Assembly (NCBI GenBank): GCA_963853835.1
Contig: OY970825.1
Coordinates: 25,234,835 to 25,298,834, forward strand
Origin: Calendula officinalis
Taxonomy: Eukaryota; Streptophyta; Magnoliopsida; Asterales; Asteraceae
Reading direction: 5' to 3'
Length of the DNA stretch: 64,000 nt
How positions within the stretch are numbered: position 1 is the stretch's first letter; every line of letters begins with the position of its first letter. Both the position numbers and the translations under genes were made by a program. Below are positions 10,761 through 21,956 of the stretch, one piece after another. A model generated the notes under the pieces. It was given only the letters and a program-made list of their open reading frames with translations. It ran no database searches and was not told the DNA's origin.

Positions 10761-12764
10761 ACTATCCATCCCTTAAAAGGATTCCGTCCTCGGAATCAAC
10801 TCAAGGATTTCAAATTCTCATTCCGCTTACCAATTATTATCCAATAATACTTATGCATTTTAATTGCCCACTTGACTCTGTTATACCCAAACGGGTCAAA
10901 AGCCAAACTTGAGTTCCTAATACCCGAACGGGTCAAAATTTCATCATTTGACCTTAACACTTTCAACTATTGACCAAACTTTTTATCCCCATTGGAATGA
11001 TATGACCCAATCATTACTAATAGTCAATTAATCAAAGCGATAGTCAACATCTAGCTTTGACCAAATTGTCAACATTGACCCATCTTTGACTTAAGCACAA
11101 AGTCAACCATATCTTGAATATTTCCTTACCCATTAGTGGTTCTATTAATCATCAATTCCTTAATAATCGACTTTACATTTATGGTCCAACAACAATCACA
11201 CTCGATTCCTAAATTCAACCCGAACTACCCAACGGTCAAAGTCGCACCCTTTGACTACCATTATCTCCATTAATCCATTAACCACTATCTTACACTTGTA
11301 GATGATACATGATGCCCTTATCCTTGACTCACCATTTTAAACGAAGGTCAAAACCCAATTTTGACCAAAGTCAACAATCCGCTAGTTGACCAACCTTGAC
11401 TTATGAATAAAGTCAAACTTACTTTGCTAAATTCCACGTATTCTTTATTACTAAGGCATCGCTTCCCAAGCTTTTCATTCCCGATTTCAATATCTAAATT
11501 TCCTTTCTCAATTGTTTCTCTTTTCTTCGATTTCAATTTTCTACAATCGATTAATAATTTCCATCTAATCGATACCGATCTCTATCACTCTTTTATTTTC
11601 ATTCAAATTCTTATACCATTTATAATTTCCTTCAAACATCCTTATACCGTACTTGAAATTCCCGATTACCGGCTTTAGAGCCTCGATCATAACTAATTGC
11701 GGCCTAACCACCCATTATACAACTTTCACCACTCATTGGCTACTAACAAACTTTGCTTCCCAAAAGCATTCCTTTTTCATATGCCATGAACTTGTAGGCA
11801 TCTCCTACACATACTTCTATTCAAACACGACCCGTGTTTTCAACCCAAATTCTCACTTGCCATAAAATCATATCGATAATTAACCATACGATTCTACATA
11901 CCACAGACACAACATCATATCCTTTAAATAACCATTTATACTTTGACTAATTTATCGAGATGATCGGAATGTCTCCAATCCATCACGACTCCAAACTGTC
12001 ACAATGATCGGAAAGCCTCCAATCCAAAGTGACTCATACAAAACTATTCCATCTTGCATACAATTCATGTATGCATCATTACACTTAGCATCATGCTATC
12101 ATTTTCTTTCACAATTGACCTTTAATTTTCCCACTTATACATTATACCACACGGTATACACATAATCATTTCTAGTGCTTTCCACCAATCTACTCATTTA
12201 TCAATCGTCCTTATTCGATTCATTACTAAAACTTCTAATCTTTCTTTCACCCGGTCATCTTTAGTCAACCAATTGACTTCGATCGGTACCCATACGTACA
12301 CCATCATACTTTTTTTTTCTATAAACCTTCACCAAAATAAATTATTCACCCTTGATGTCACACCCGACATCCCTGCCACGAACATTTGCCATGGCTATTT
12401 GCCAACACTCAATCAATCGTATCCAATAACTAAGGTTCCATTTTATGTATACATATATTCCTTTTTTTTTTTTTTTTGTACTTCACAACTCACACTATCA
12501 CTTAGTACTTCATTGTACTACCATTCTCATGTGGAAAATATTCACCACTCTCATGATCCATCTTTCAATATTCTATGATAACCTAATCCTTCCTATTCTT
12601 ATTTCTCGCGACATACCGGTCGCCAACCCATTCGACTATACACATACTAACTCGGGGAGATTATCTCCCAAACTTAATTTTTCGCATCATACACTTCATC
12701 TATAATTATTTTCACACGTAGATCACATAAGCCCTAAATTGTGCGACATATAAGCAATTAAACC
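10761..12764. other. noncoding interior of element A
   Basis: Between gag and the 3' LTR, where pol would be expected, I find no ORF with RT, integrase or protease motifs on either strand. The short ORFs present carry no domain features. On the minus strand the sequence just before the LTR, reading GGACGGAATCCTTTTAAGGG, resembles a polypurine-tract region. Confidence 0.7.
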
Positions 12765-13997
12765 CTAATCATAAATCGAAAACTTCATAAACGAATTACC
12801 TGAAGCGGCTCCACGAGTTTCCTTCACCCGATTCCTGTTGGCGGTCGATGCTGACGTGTCGGTTCTCTTCCTCGGGCACGCACTAATATAGTGTCCCACC
12901 TCGTGACAAGTGTAGCATTCCACTTCCTCGAGGTTCCTTACTTTGCAATCCTTTGCTCGGTGCCCTACTCGTCCACACTTGAAGCATATAGCCGTATTTG
13001 CTTTACATTCCCCATGGTGATTCTTCCCACAACTTTGACAACTTCCAACACCACCGTGCTTTGACGAAATCGGTTTGAACCTTTCTTTCTTCATTGATCC
13101 TAGGCTACTATCGAGCTTCTTTTCTTCCCCTTTTGATGCCGACTCTTGTGCCTTTCGCCGAAAAACCCTCTCAACACCTCGAGCGGTACTAATGGCCTCA
13201 TCTAACGTGGTCGCTCGCTTGACTTCCAATTCAAACTCCGGTGGTAGTCCATTTGCATACCGAACCACCTTCATACGTTCCGTCGGATAGGACTTGATTA
13301 CAAACGGAAGTAATCCCGTAAACTTTTTGGTGTACTCTTCCACCGACATATTTCCCTTCTTGATGAACATGAACTCTTCTTGCAACTCTTCTAGATCTCT
13401 CTCGGGACAAAACTTTTCCTTCAACCTACACGTGAACTCCTTCCACGACATCTTGTACACCTGCTTTCCCAAAGTCTCATACATGGTATCCCACCATGTC
13501 AACGCTTCATCCTTCAACTGTCGGGATGCATAAATGACCATGTCTTTCTTTAAACACTTGCTACTTTCTAGCACTTGCTCGGTTTCCCGAATCCAACGCA
13601 TCGTGACCTTCGAATCCGAACTTCCATAATACACACCGGGGTTGCACGTCATGAATGCCTTGTATGTATATCCTTCTCTTTCCTCCGACCCCGAATCGTT
13701 GCTTTCCTCGGTCGATGGCTCCTCGGTACGGGTCTTGCTACCCGAAGACTTACTTCCCCCATGGGACTTAGAATTATCATTCTTCTCCTCATTGAAGCGG
13801 TTTGTCATGATCCGGTTCACATCCTCATTCACCACTTCCCTAATTTGGGTAAACAATTTCTGGATAGCTTCCATAGTTACCGGGGTTTGGTTTGCACCCA
13901 AACCAGAACCCTCTCCATTATTACCGGGATGAGTAGGGATTCGATTTGAATCCGTCTCATGATCTCGTGGAATCTCTCCACTTCTTGGGTTCACCAT
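12765..13997 (-). CDS. Ty3/gypsy-type Gag polyprotein of element A
   Basis: An intact 410-residue ORF starts about 240 bases inside the primer-binding site. Residues 1-110 are hydrophilic and Ser/Glu-rich. Residues about 120-290 fit the Retrotrans_gag capsid domain, with ALTWWDTMYETLGK, SWKEFTCRLKEKFCP and MSVEEYTKKFTGLLPF. The C-terminal third has three zinc knuckles: an unusual CQSCGKNHHGEC (CX2CX3HX3C), then CFKCGRVGHRAKDC and CYTCHEVGHYISAC. It would coat element RNA. No protease or pol frame follows. The open frame in an element with diverged LTRs suggests that Gag was kept under selection until insertion. Confidence 0.9.
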   Translation of the reverse strand: MVNPRSGEIPRDHETDSNRIPTHPGNNGEGSGLGANQTPVTMEAIQKLFTQIREVVNEDVNRIMTNRFNEEKNDNSKSHGGSKSSGSKTRTEEPSTEESNDSGSEEREGYTYKAFMTCNPGVYYGSSDSKVTMRWIRETEQVLESSKCLKKDMVIYASRQLKDEALTWWDTMYETLGKQVYKMSWKEFTCRLKEKFCPERDLEELQEEFMFIKKGNMSVEEYTKKFTGLLPFVIKSYPTERMKVVRYANGLPPEFELEVKRATTLDEAISTARGVERVFRRKAQESASKGEEKKLDSSLGSMKKERFKPISSKHGGVGSCQSCGKNHHGECKANTAICFKCGRVGHRAKDCKVRNLEEVECYTCHEVGHYISACPRKRTDTSASTANRNRVKETRGAASGNSFMKFSIYD

Positions 13998-14221
13998 TTC
14001 TATATCAACATATTAAACCATTAAAATTCAAAGATTGACTTATTAGTCAAACATAACCCATATAGCCCAAAACATTATCCTTTCTCTTAGGGATCGACCC
14101 TAATATACCCGTACTTTACTGTCTCAACGGACTGATCATGGACATCATATGGAAAACATATCGTCCTACTAGCATAGCTTAAGACTAGGGATGTCAAACC
14201 TACCTAATTCACTTAAACTAT

Positions 14222-14236
14222 AGCTCTGATACCAAG
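14222..14236 (-). promoter_or_regulatory. element A primer-binding site (tRNA-Met type)
   Basis: On the minus strand the sequence next to the 5' LTR reads ACTTGGTATCAGAGC. TGGTATCAGAGC is complementary to the 3' end of initiator tRNA-Met, the standard plant LTR primer. Confidence 0.95.
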
Positions 14237-14237
14237 T

Positions 14238-16504
14238 TGTAACACCTCTTTTTTCAAAACACCATTTAAAACATATTTTTAAATAAAAATATTACAAGTC
14301 CAATATTCCCAAAATACGGTTTAACAAAAACCGTTAAAACATTTATCAGAGTTATAAAATCCGGTGTTACAAAGATAATATCATAACCATAGGATAAACG
14401 GGATCTACCTACGAGCTCCCGAGCAAGACAACACTAGGCCACTTCTATCGCGACCCTCTAATCCAACGATCCTGAACCTGAGTACACAGCCAAAAAAAAA
14501 GTAGTACGTGAGACAAAAATAGTCTCGTGAGATACATGGGTTTTCGACTCATTCTCAAAAGATTTGTAAAAATAATATTTCCTGCTTAGTGGAGCTAGGC
14601 TAGGAACCTCTTCTTAACTCAACGACTTACGGGCGCACATCTCAATAAATACTTATCCTTATCATTTCTTATTAATTCATAATTCATCTTCTATTCATTT
14701 AACCGTATAAACTAATAAGCTTACCATAAGCTTACTTATCATCTAATCACATACTTGTAAGCTATCTCCAAGCTTACACTTTCTTTATCACATATGCAAC
14801 GGACCTCTCCGAAGCCAACTCTCCCGATATGGGATGTCATAGGTAAACTATCAAGGTAATTGGGAGCCCCCATCTTACCGAGATTCATAAGCTCTCCCCG
14901 TTTCCGGGTCGTCATGCTCACCCAACACTGGGTGTCGTAATCTGTGACACTCTACTCTTTGTGCAGGGAGGTACCACCCCAAGTAGACGTCTCATGCTCC
15001 CCCATTTCTGGGCGGTCTTATTCCGGATATCTCATTAACACTTATGAGCCTCAGCTCCTTTCATCAAAATATGAGCATTAGCTCCTTTCATCAAATTCAT
15101 CACTTATTAGAATACACCTATTCTAATTCATCATATTATTCTTTTTACTTATTCAGTTTCGATCTCGACTTTACTAAGTCCTTTACTAATTTAAAACATA
15201 TTTATCGTTTATCAAAATCATATTACTTTGACTCTTCTTTGACTAGAATACATGTTTATTACTAGCCATTCCATACTTATTCTCCTAGTAATTCAATAGC
15301 TACTTTTATTAGTATAATATACTAACCCATACTTGTTACTTAAAAATCATTGTCTCAAGTTTTATTAACACATACTATTAATAAATTGATTATCAAGCTC
15401 TTTTAAGTCATTATCTCTATTCATACATCTTACTTATAAAAACTCGTTATTTACCTTTTTATCATCAAAATCTTTTTCAAAATCATTAATCATTTAGACA
15501 TACTCAATTAGCCCATTACTAGCACTTTCTCATCATATCATTCTTTTCTTTATTAAAAACGTTATTAATAAAGACTCTTAAAACATCATAGTTTCCAAAA
15601 TCATTTACTATGTACTCAGTAAAAGTCTCATGTACTCACCTTAGCCAAGCTAACTCCAAATCGTGTCTAATAACACGAATCCTTGCTTTCCAACTTGTGA
15701 AATGTCACCAAACTTTAGGTCTTCTTGACCTACCATCAATATCATCACAATAACTAGTTATTATCCATAACTAATCACTAATCAATCCCTATTCACATTC
15801 CTAACCACCAAGTTCATCCAACTTGGTGGAATCTCAAACCCTAGTTCAAGATTTCCATCAATAAACCCAAATCCAACTTGTACACATCGATTACAAGCTT
15901 ACAATGAGTGTTCTACACCCATGATTAGTCATCTTCCCCAAAGATGACATGGATGGTTCCCCAAACCACCATTTCTACCCATACAAAGCTCACAAACTAA
16001 CTACCAACCATCAAGGATCAAGAATCCTTACCATTGATGTTAAGATCCACAAGATTGATGAAGATTTGAGCTCTAGAACACCAAAATCGCCCCTCAAGAG
16101 CTCTCAAGTCGGCTGCCCTTCAACAATGGTGGAAATGAGTGAAAACCCTAGCTTTCCCGATTTAATACTGGCCTCGCAGAGTTCGCGCCGTGAACTCTAA
16201 GTTCATGCCGCGAACTACTTGAACACGCATAAAGCGCGATCGGGAGCTGGTCGTGAACATCGATCGTCCAAAATACCCAAATCCCTGTTTGGTGTTCACG
16301 AACGTGAACAATAGTTCACGCCGTGAACTCTCTGGTGCAGCAAGGCTGCACTTTTTGTTCCACGACTCGACCCGCTTTCGTCCATAACTTCTTCATACGA
16401 TGACCAAATGACACGAAACCAAGTTCCTACGATCTTTAAATGATTTATCCTTATTTATCATATTTTTACATAATTTGTTTAACACAAAATTTCGGGTCGT
16501 TACA
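14238..16504 (-). mobile_element. 5' LTR of element A (2267 bp)
   Basis: Direct repeat of 8569-10760. It is longer by a segment at 14581-14648 and by an extra palindrome unit near 16294-16313. On the minus strand it starts TGTAACGACCCG and ends GGTGTTACA, next to the primer site. Confidence 0.93.
16181..16328. repeat. GTTCACG...CGTGAAC palindrome cluster in element A 5' LTR
   Basis: Four palindromes: 16181-16195, a CpG-decayed copy at 16201-16215, GTTCACGAACGTGAAC at 16294-16309, and 16314-16328. The third unit is absent from the other LTR, so copy number differs within one element. Confidence 0.85.
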
Positions 16505-17205
16505 ATCCGCGTTTTCCTTTGTCATTAGTCGCATTATTATTATTATTCACTCTTATAAAATACTTTTGGGCATGGCTAGCCACTTGTGTTGGAGTTCTTG
16601 ATGGCACATAATTCTTCGAAATTGCTCTCCAGTAACCTTTTCCAAACTCTTCTAGACCCAGCAAGAATGATTTGTGTTCATCTTCAGTCCATGGAACTCC
16701 TGCATATCAATCAAAATAGGTTAATTAATTAATTAATAAATCAAAATAAAATACTAATTTTTAATTTACTAAACCCTAAAAAGTTTGAAAAACCATAATT
16801 TAAACTTTATTAAGATTTGACAAACCTTTTTTTCTCTGATCAGGATGTTGTTCATCTGAATCAATGGAAGTATGCTCATTGCTGCTTACATTTATGATCT
16901 CCAAACTTTTGCACGGAATCGAATTAACAACTTGATCATGATTATGATCGTGTTCTTTTCCTTTCCAGTGAATTTTATCTGTTATTGAATCAATTTTGGG
17001 ATCAATCAGCACGCCAAAAAGCATAATAGTCCCAACTCTCCCATTCCTGCATTCTGTTGGAGTATGATTAGTCTGTCCACATTCCGTACACTTTTTCATT
17101 GTTGAATTCCTACAGTTTTTTCAATTTTCCCTCTCGATCTCTCTCTTTTGATTACTGTAGGAATTCAAATACGCGTGTAAATTGTACAGTGAATAGTATG
17201 TATAC

Positions 17206-17234
17206 TAGCTATATTTATATAGTGCTAATTCGTT
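17206..17234. promoter_or_regulatory. 29-bp spacer at centre of inverted MYB duplication, TATA-like on both strands
   Basis: The spacer contains CTATATTTATATAG, which is TATA-like read either way (TATATTTATA and TATATAAATA). The two gene copies diverge from it, each starting its ATG about 106 bp from the spacer. It could act as a bidirectional core promoter; this is inference. Confidence 0.45.
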
Positions 17235-18012
17235 GTATACGTACTATTCGCTGTACAATTTACTCGAGTATTTGAATTCATACAGTAATCAAAAGAGAGA
17301 GATCGAGAGGGAAAATTGAAAAAACTGTAGGAATTCAACCATGAAAAAGTGTACAGAATGTGGACAGACTAATCATACTCCAGCAGAATGCAGTAATGGG
17401 AGAATTGGGACTATTATGCTTTTTGGCGTGCTGATTGATCCCAAAATTGACTCAATAACAGATAAAATTCATAGGAAATGAAAAGAACACGATCATAATC
17501 ATGATCAAGTTGTTAATTCGATTCCTTGCATAAGTTTGGAGATCATAAATGTATGCAGCAATGAGCATACTTCCATTGATTCAGATGAACAGCATCCTGA
17601 TCAGAGAAAAAAAGGTTTGTCAAATCTTAATAAAGTTTAATTAGGGTTTTTCAAACTTTTTAGGGTTTAGTAAATTAAAAATCAGTATTTTGTTTTGATT
17701 TATTAATAAATTAATTAACCTATTTTGATCGATCTGCAGGAGTACCATGGACAGAAGATGAACACAAATCATTCTTGCTGGGTCTAGGAGAGTTTGGAAA
17801 AGGTTATTGGAGAGCAATTTCGAAGAATTATGTGCCATCAAGAACTCCATCACAAGTGGCTAGTCATGCCCAAAAGTATTTTATAAGAGTAAATGATAAT
17901 AATAATAATGCAACTAATGACAAAGGAAAATGCAGATCAAGCCTATTCGATATGACGTCATTCAATTTACCCGTAATTAACTGCTTCTAGAATGTTTTAC
18001 TTTATCTTAAAA
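17235..18012 (+). repeat. right arm of MYB inverted duplication, uninterrupted
   Basis: Reverse-complement partner of 8495-8568 plus 16505-17205. It is uninterrupted and therefore shows the pre-insertion state for both element A and the Helitron. Homology stops at 18012 exactly where the Helitron cuts the other arm, so the true duplication may have been longer. Confidence 0.92.
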
Positions 18013-18453
18013 TATAATATCGATTTTTGTATTCAATTTGTGATTATTTGAAAACTTTGGTTTAGTTATTATTTTCTTAAAAAAATTATGAAAATTTTCA
18101 AGTAAAATCATTATCAATTTGCAATGAATCGTCACAAATTTAGGGATTAGTACTAACTAATGATTCATTGTTGTCGGTAATTTTGCAGTTAACAGCACCA
18201 GTTGCACCTCCTACTACCTCCACACAACCCCTGCTTCCACGCATGCGCTGCACTTACACTGCTCCAGATTACTTTTATACATGCAAAACGTAAGAAAATT
18301 ATAATCCGATAATCAAATTTTGTCAAAAAAAAAAAAATCCACTAATATTTAAATAGGTAACACAAATCTAAAATTATGGGTTTAATTTGCAGGGTTGTGA
18401 GAACGGGAAGGATCCCACATGTTCATCGGGTGTTGCTACTTTTGTTCCAATGA
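17341..18453 (+). pseudogene. MYB-related (SHAQKYF) gene, right copy, with stop in exon 1
   Basis: The model is 17341-17614, 17740-17972, 18189-18289 and 18393-18453, with GT-AG introns and consistent phases; the last two exons are less certain. Exon 1 encodes the knuckle CTECGQTNHTPAEC and IMLFGV. Exon 2 encodes PWTEDEHKSFLLGLGEFG through SHAQKYF and RSSLFDM. A TGA at 17479-17481 replaces a Gly codon of the left copy, and the preceding Trp has become Arg. The full-length product is therefore lost unless translation restarts. Family members are nuclear repressors or activators of sugar, light and senescence responses; no role is shown here. Confidence 0.75.
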
Positions 18454-19699
18454 GGCGTTTCTCAAAGGCAGATGGACCCGATCCATGTTTGCCTTTTCGC
18501 CTCTGCCTGTAACTCATGAATTGTAGAAGAAACTGAAGTTGATATAGTATTAGTTTAACATCACGTGTCACAAAATTAATTTATAGGTCATATTTTTGTT
18601 AGCTTAGATACATATATTCCCGGAGACAATTTATGTGATGGTAACATTTTCTTTTATAGAAATGGAGATATATTTATTCTTTACCGTTCGAAAGAGTAGC
18701 AACAAGATCTTGCATGTCGTTGTTAAGAAGTTATACATGGGACCAATCAAGGCCACCAGTTATTTGATTTTATACTCAGCAATTATTTATTTTTGACTAA
18801 ATTAAGAAATTGATCCAAGTTTTATAATTTAATTTCTATTTTGGCTAAATTAGTCAATCTTCAAATTTCATTTTCGTTCATTTTAATTTTTGAACTTAAA
18901 CTACCAAAATCCGTTTATTCATATTTTTTTGAATTTTTGAAGTGTTTTTAATTAATTTTTAATTTCTTTTTTCTTGTTTTTTAAAAACCTGGACATCATC
19001 TTCTCGTATCAATGTATTATCTTCGTCATCATCTTCACATCTGTTTCTTTTCTCCTATCTGATGTATATAACTTCCTATAATCGTTTTATTAGAAAAAAA
19101 ACTAAATTATTTTGTGATGATGTTGTTTCTTAATCATAATTAGCACAATCGTAAAAATTTGGACTAAAAAGGTATTAATGGGTTAACCCAACCTGTTTTG
19201 ACAAACACAAAAATGACCCGTTTTATCCCGGTCGTATTGGTACCTGTAATACTATATATTGAAATATATTGTACTATCATAAACAAATATTATTTTGCAT
19301 GTTACTCGGGTATGTAGGGCACTCGAACAAGAGCTTCCTCCCAATTTCATAAAGCTGTCAAAAGACGCTTATACTCGTGATGTCATAACGGCATCACATT
19401 GTATGTTTGGTTAGTGATGGAATGTTTATTCAATATAGTTGTAAATAATTATAATTATCGATGAATATTTTATTCTTTATTGTACACCCATGCATAATAG
19501 TTGAATTTATTAAATACTGGTATTAGTTATCAATGAACGTCTTATTCTTTGTTGTACATTATGCATAATATTCAAAGTTATTAAATATGTTGTAATTTGA
19601 TTATTAATTTTACATGTATGATAGATTAGTATAATATCAACAAATATGCAAATAGTTACATAAATTTGTTAAGTAATTTAAAAAAAATATTTATAAGCC
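18454..19699. other. AT-rich region ending in a Helitron
   Basis: No gene recognised. The right end is the Helitron terminus at 19728, so an unknown part of this stretch is Helitron body. The 5' TC end was not identified. Confidence 0.4.
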
Positions 19700-19728
19700 G
19701 CCCGTGATTCATCACGGGTTATAAACTA
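19700..19728 (+). mobile_element. Helitron 3' terminus, second copy
   Basis: The stem CCCGTGA/TCACGGG with loop TTCA (19700-19717) is followed by TTATAAA and CTAG (19725-19728), then T. The end closely resembles that at 8466-8494, so both belong to one Helitron family in the same orientation. Confidence 0.82.
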
Positions 19729-21439
19729 GTTTACATATATAACGGGAGTTTTGTTCTATCAATAACAGTCAAATGGGTCAAATCGTAAAATAAAAGAAGT
19801 AAATAGGAAGAACATGAGCTTTTGCTAAAAATACACCACTTTTAAATGGAAGCATGTTATCCTCATTTGTAGTTGTCCCTTGTGCAAAAAGCAAATTTTG
19901 ATAAACAATTATGGGTTTTTTTTGCTAAAAGATGTATGTCCAACTGGATCATTAAAAGATGGTTTTGTGTACTGTGACCCACCCATTTTTCATACCTAAT
20001 GTCTTTCTTTCCACGTAGAGGGACCAAAAAGTTTATAAATGTGATCTCTGATTTCATCATTTGTCAGAAGCACACATTTAAGTTTAACAGATGCATAAAG
20101 CTAATACCTAATTAGAATAAAAAAAACAAACTACAGTTAGCATAGAAATTGTAAAGCATAACCATGAAATTTATTACCAGTCAGTCGTCATATGAACCAA
20201 CATATAAAACCCATTTCGGATCCAATCCAAAATTAAGTTAGAAAGATTAGCTAACAGAGTGTGAATTCGTTTATCATGTAGAATAACAAGTGGCCATTTT
20301 TTGCTTCTATTCCAAAACAACAATTTCAAGCTGCTGTATACCAATTCATAACAGAAATAAATGGGTCAGAATAGTTGATCCTTATAATATCATGGATCTT
20401 TATAATCATAAAAAAAGGGAGATGTACAACCTGAGAGATATTAAATCCACATTGTGCAAAATTTTGCTCAATATTTGCTCCATCAACTATAAGTTTCAAA
20501 ATCATCATGTTCATGCAGCCAGTTCTGCAAAATTCTGTAAATAGTGAATAACGTGTTATTACCGGCATGGGTGGTGCCCTAGTGGTTGGATTTGGTCTCC
20601 TAAAGAGTGAAATTCCCATAAGTTAGGAGAAAAACAAAATACCCCCAAAAAGATTAGACATATGCCCACAAGATAAAAGAACATATACATTGAATGTAAG
20701 TTAAGTAACTGACAATTTATACCAACTGGAAGTGATGAATCTTCAGAAAGAATCCAATCATCAACTCAAAAGATATTAAGATAAACGTCTGTCATTTACT
20801 CATGTTATGTAATATAATGCACTTCATTACAATGTAGAAAGCTCCAAAATTTAAGCACTCAATCGCCACATCATAACACAATGTACTGTAAGTCCTAACA
20901 CGTACAATGGCTCAACTTTTGACAAATATTATAAATGGCATGTTGACATATCATATTAAAAGCGTGTGAACAGATTTAATATTTTAATTACAACACTTCA
21001 TTGTAATCTACATACATATGTCAGCTCTAAACCAGTTGACTCAGAGTAGAAACTTCCAAACCTGCATTCCCAGAAACTAAATATGAGCTATAACCCTCAC
21101 AAAACATTTTAACATCAAATATAACATTATTGAATGTATAAAAAGTTAAAAAACAAAATCAGATGTAAAAAAACGCATTTATACAAACACATGGTGGGTA
21201 GATTTTTAGCCCAGGAAACTCTATTAACAGCACCAAAAGCTCCCTTAGGTTTTTTTGCAGTGGAGAAGGTGTAGAAATTAGCATTTTGCAATTGAATTTT
21301 ACGCTCGTTAATCAACACCACGCTTCATCTGAAAACCCTTTCAATCTCAACTAAGATTAAGGTTATGACATGGATTTAATTAGGCATGCCAACTTAAACT
21401 GTTGAAATATTTACCAACTTTGACGCTAATTAACACAAA
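19729..21439. other. intergenic, nothing firm
   Basis: Low-GC sequence without a convincing ORF. A phrase GCCCTAGTGGTTGGATTTGG near 20576 resembles the A-box region of tRNA-derived SINEs, but no B box or tail follows. Confidence 0.4.
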
Positions 21440-21520
21440 GTCAAGATGGCCGAGTTGGTCTAAGGCGCCAGTTTCAGGTACTGGTCCGAAAGGGCATGGG
21501 TTCGAATCCCATTCTTGACA
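21440..21520 (+). tRNA. trnL-CAG: tRNA-Leu (anticodon CAG)
   Basis: The acceptor arm GTCAAGA pairs with TCTTGAC, followed by discriminator A. A box TGGCCGAGTTGG lies at 21447-21458 and B box GGTTCGAATCC at 21499-21509. The anticodon stem CCAGT/ACTGG encloses TTCAGGT, giving CAG, which reads CUG leucine codons. The 81-nt length with a long variable arm is typical of a class II tRNA. There is no intron. A T-run starting about 21529 would end Pol III transcription. It lies on its own strand with no co-transcribed neighbour. Confidence 0.96.
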
Positions 21521-21525
21521 ACTTT

Positions 21526-21535
21526 AATTTTTTTA
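21526..21535 (+). terminator. Pol III T-run after tRNA-Leu
   Basis: The sequence AATTTTTTTA begins six bases beyond the tRNA 3' end and is long enough to end RNA polymerase III transcription. Confidence 0.75.
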
Positions 21536-21956
21536 TTTGTTTATAAACATTTACGACTATGGTTTTTTTAATAATCAGCTCGGTTTACGAATTCCGTCAT
21601 TAGAGTACTCCTTACTCGCAAGAATTAAGTTTGAATTGTTTGGTTTCGTTATTAACCTTTAAATTTTAAATCATGTAAAAACTTACAACAAAATTGAACT
21701 CGAGCTCTAACTAAAAAGTTTAAATGAATATAAAATCCACCATTAATTTTCATAATTAAGTTAAAATACAAAAGTTTGTGAAACATCAAACATCAGTTTG
21801 CCTTGTGACTAGAGAAAGGCATCAACTATAGTAGTACCAATTGTATAAGTAAAGTATGTTTCTTTCTTTATTGCTTTGTAAATTAAAACCACCATGAAGC
21901 ACCATAAACAGCAATCTTCAACCACCATCAACCTATCTTCTCTCATTGCCCAAATC

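Larger units (their letters stand above)
8569..16504 (-). mobile_element. element A: gag-only LTR retrotransposon (TR-GAG-like), 7.9 kb
   Basis: Two direct repeats of 2192 and 2267 bp begin TGTAAC and end GTTACA (in either orientation). The right-hand LTR is the 5' LTR because the primer site faces leftward. Inside are one gag gene and about 2 kb of noncoding sequence. No protease, RT, RNase H or integrase motif is present on either strand, so the element depends on enzymes supplied in trans. This matches the published TR-GAG class of plant elements. There is no 5-bp target duplication: comparison with the empty arm shows insertion with one G lost. LTR differences include a block exchange near 14581-14648 and changes in a palindrome array. 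Confidence 0.9.
8495..17099 (-). pseudogene. MYB-related (SHAQKYF) gene, left copy, split by retrotransposon
   Basis: Exon 1 is 17099-16826 and encodes an N-terminal CX2CX4HX4C knuckle (CTECGQTNHTPTEC) followed by IMLFGV, as in KUA1/MYB1R-type factors. Exon 2 runs from 16699 to 16505 and encodes a single MYB repeat from PWTEDEH to SHAQKYF. Element A then interrupts the gene just before the RSSLFDM segment, whose remains are at 8568-8495. Splice sites are GT-AG with phase 1. Unlike the right copy, exon 1 has no stop codon, so this copy may have worked until the insertion. Family members are nuclear transcription factors binding I-box-like sites. Confidence 0.82.
8495..17205 (-). repeat. left arm of MYB inverted duplication, interrupted
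   Basis: 8495-8568 and 16505-17205 are together the reverse complement of 17235-18012, with scattered substitutions (4 mismatches across the 74 bp of 8495-8568 by eye). The arm is split by element A (8569-16504) and cut at its outer end by a Helitron. The spacer between arms is 29 bp (17206-17234). Confidence 0.92.

Noticed and set aside
12765..13997. Element A gag as a domesticated host gene
   Set aside because: It lies between two LTRs with a primer site in the expected place, so it is an element gene.
18189..18453. Separate small gene downstream of the right MYB copy
   Set aside because: Splice phases fit exons 3-4 of the MYB gene better, although support is limited.
20560..20640. Third SINE copy
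   Set aside because: Only an A-box-like phrase is present; no B box, tail or target duplication.
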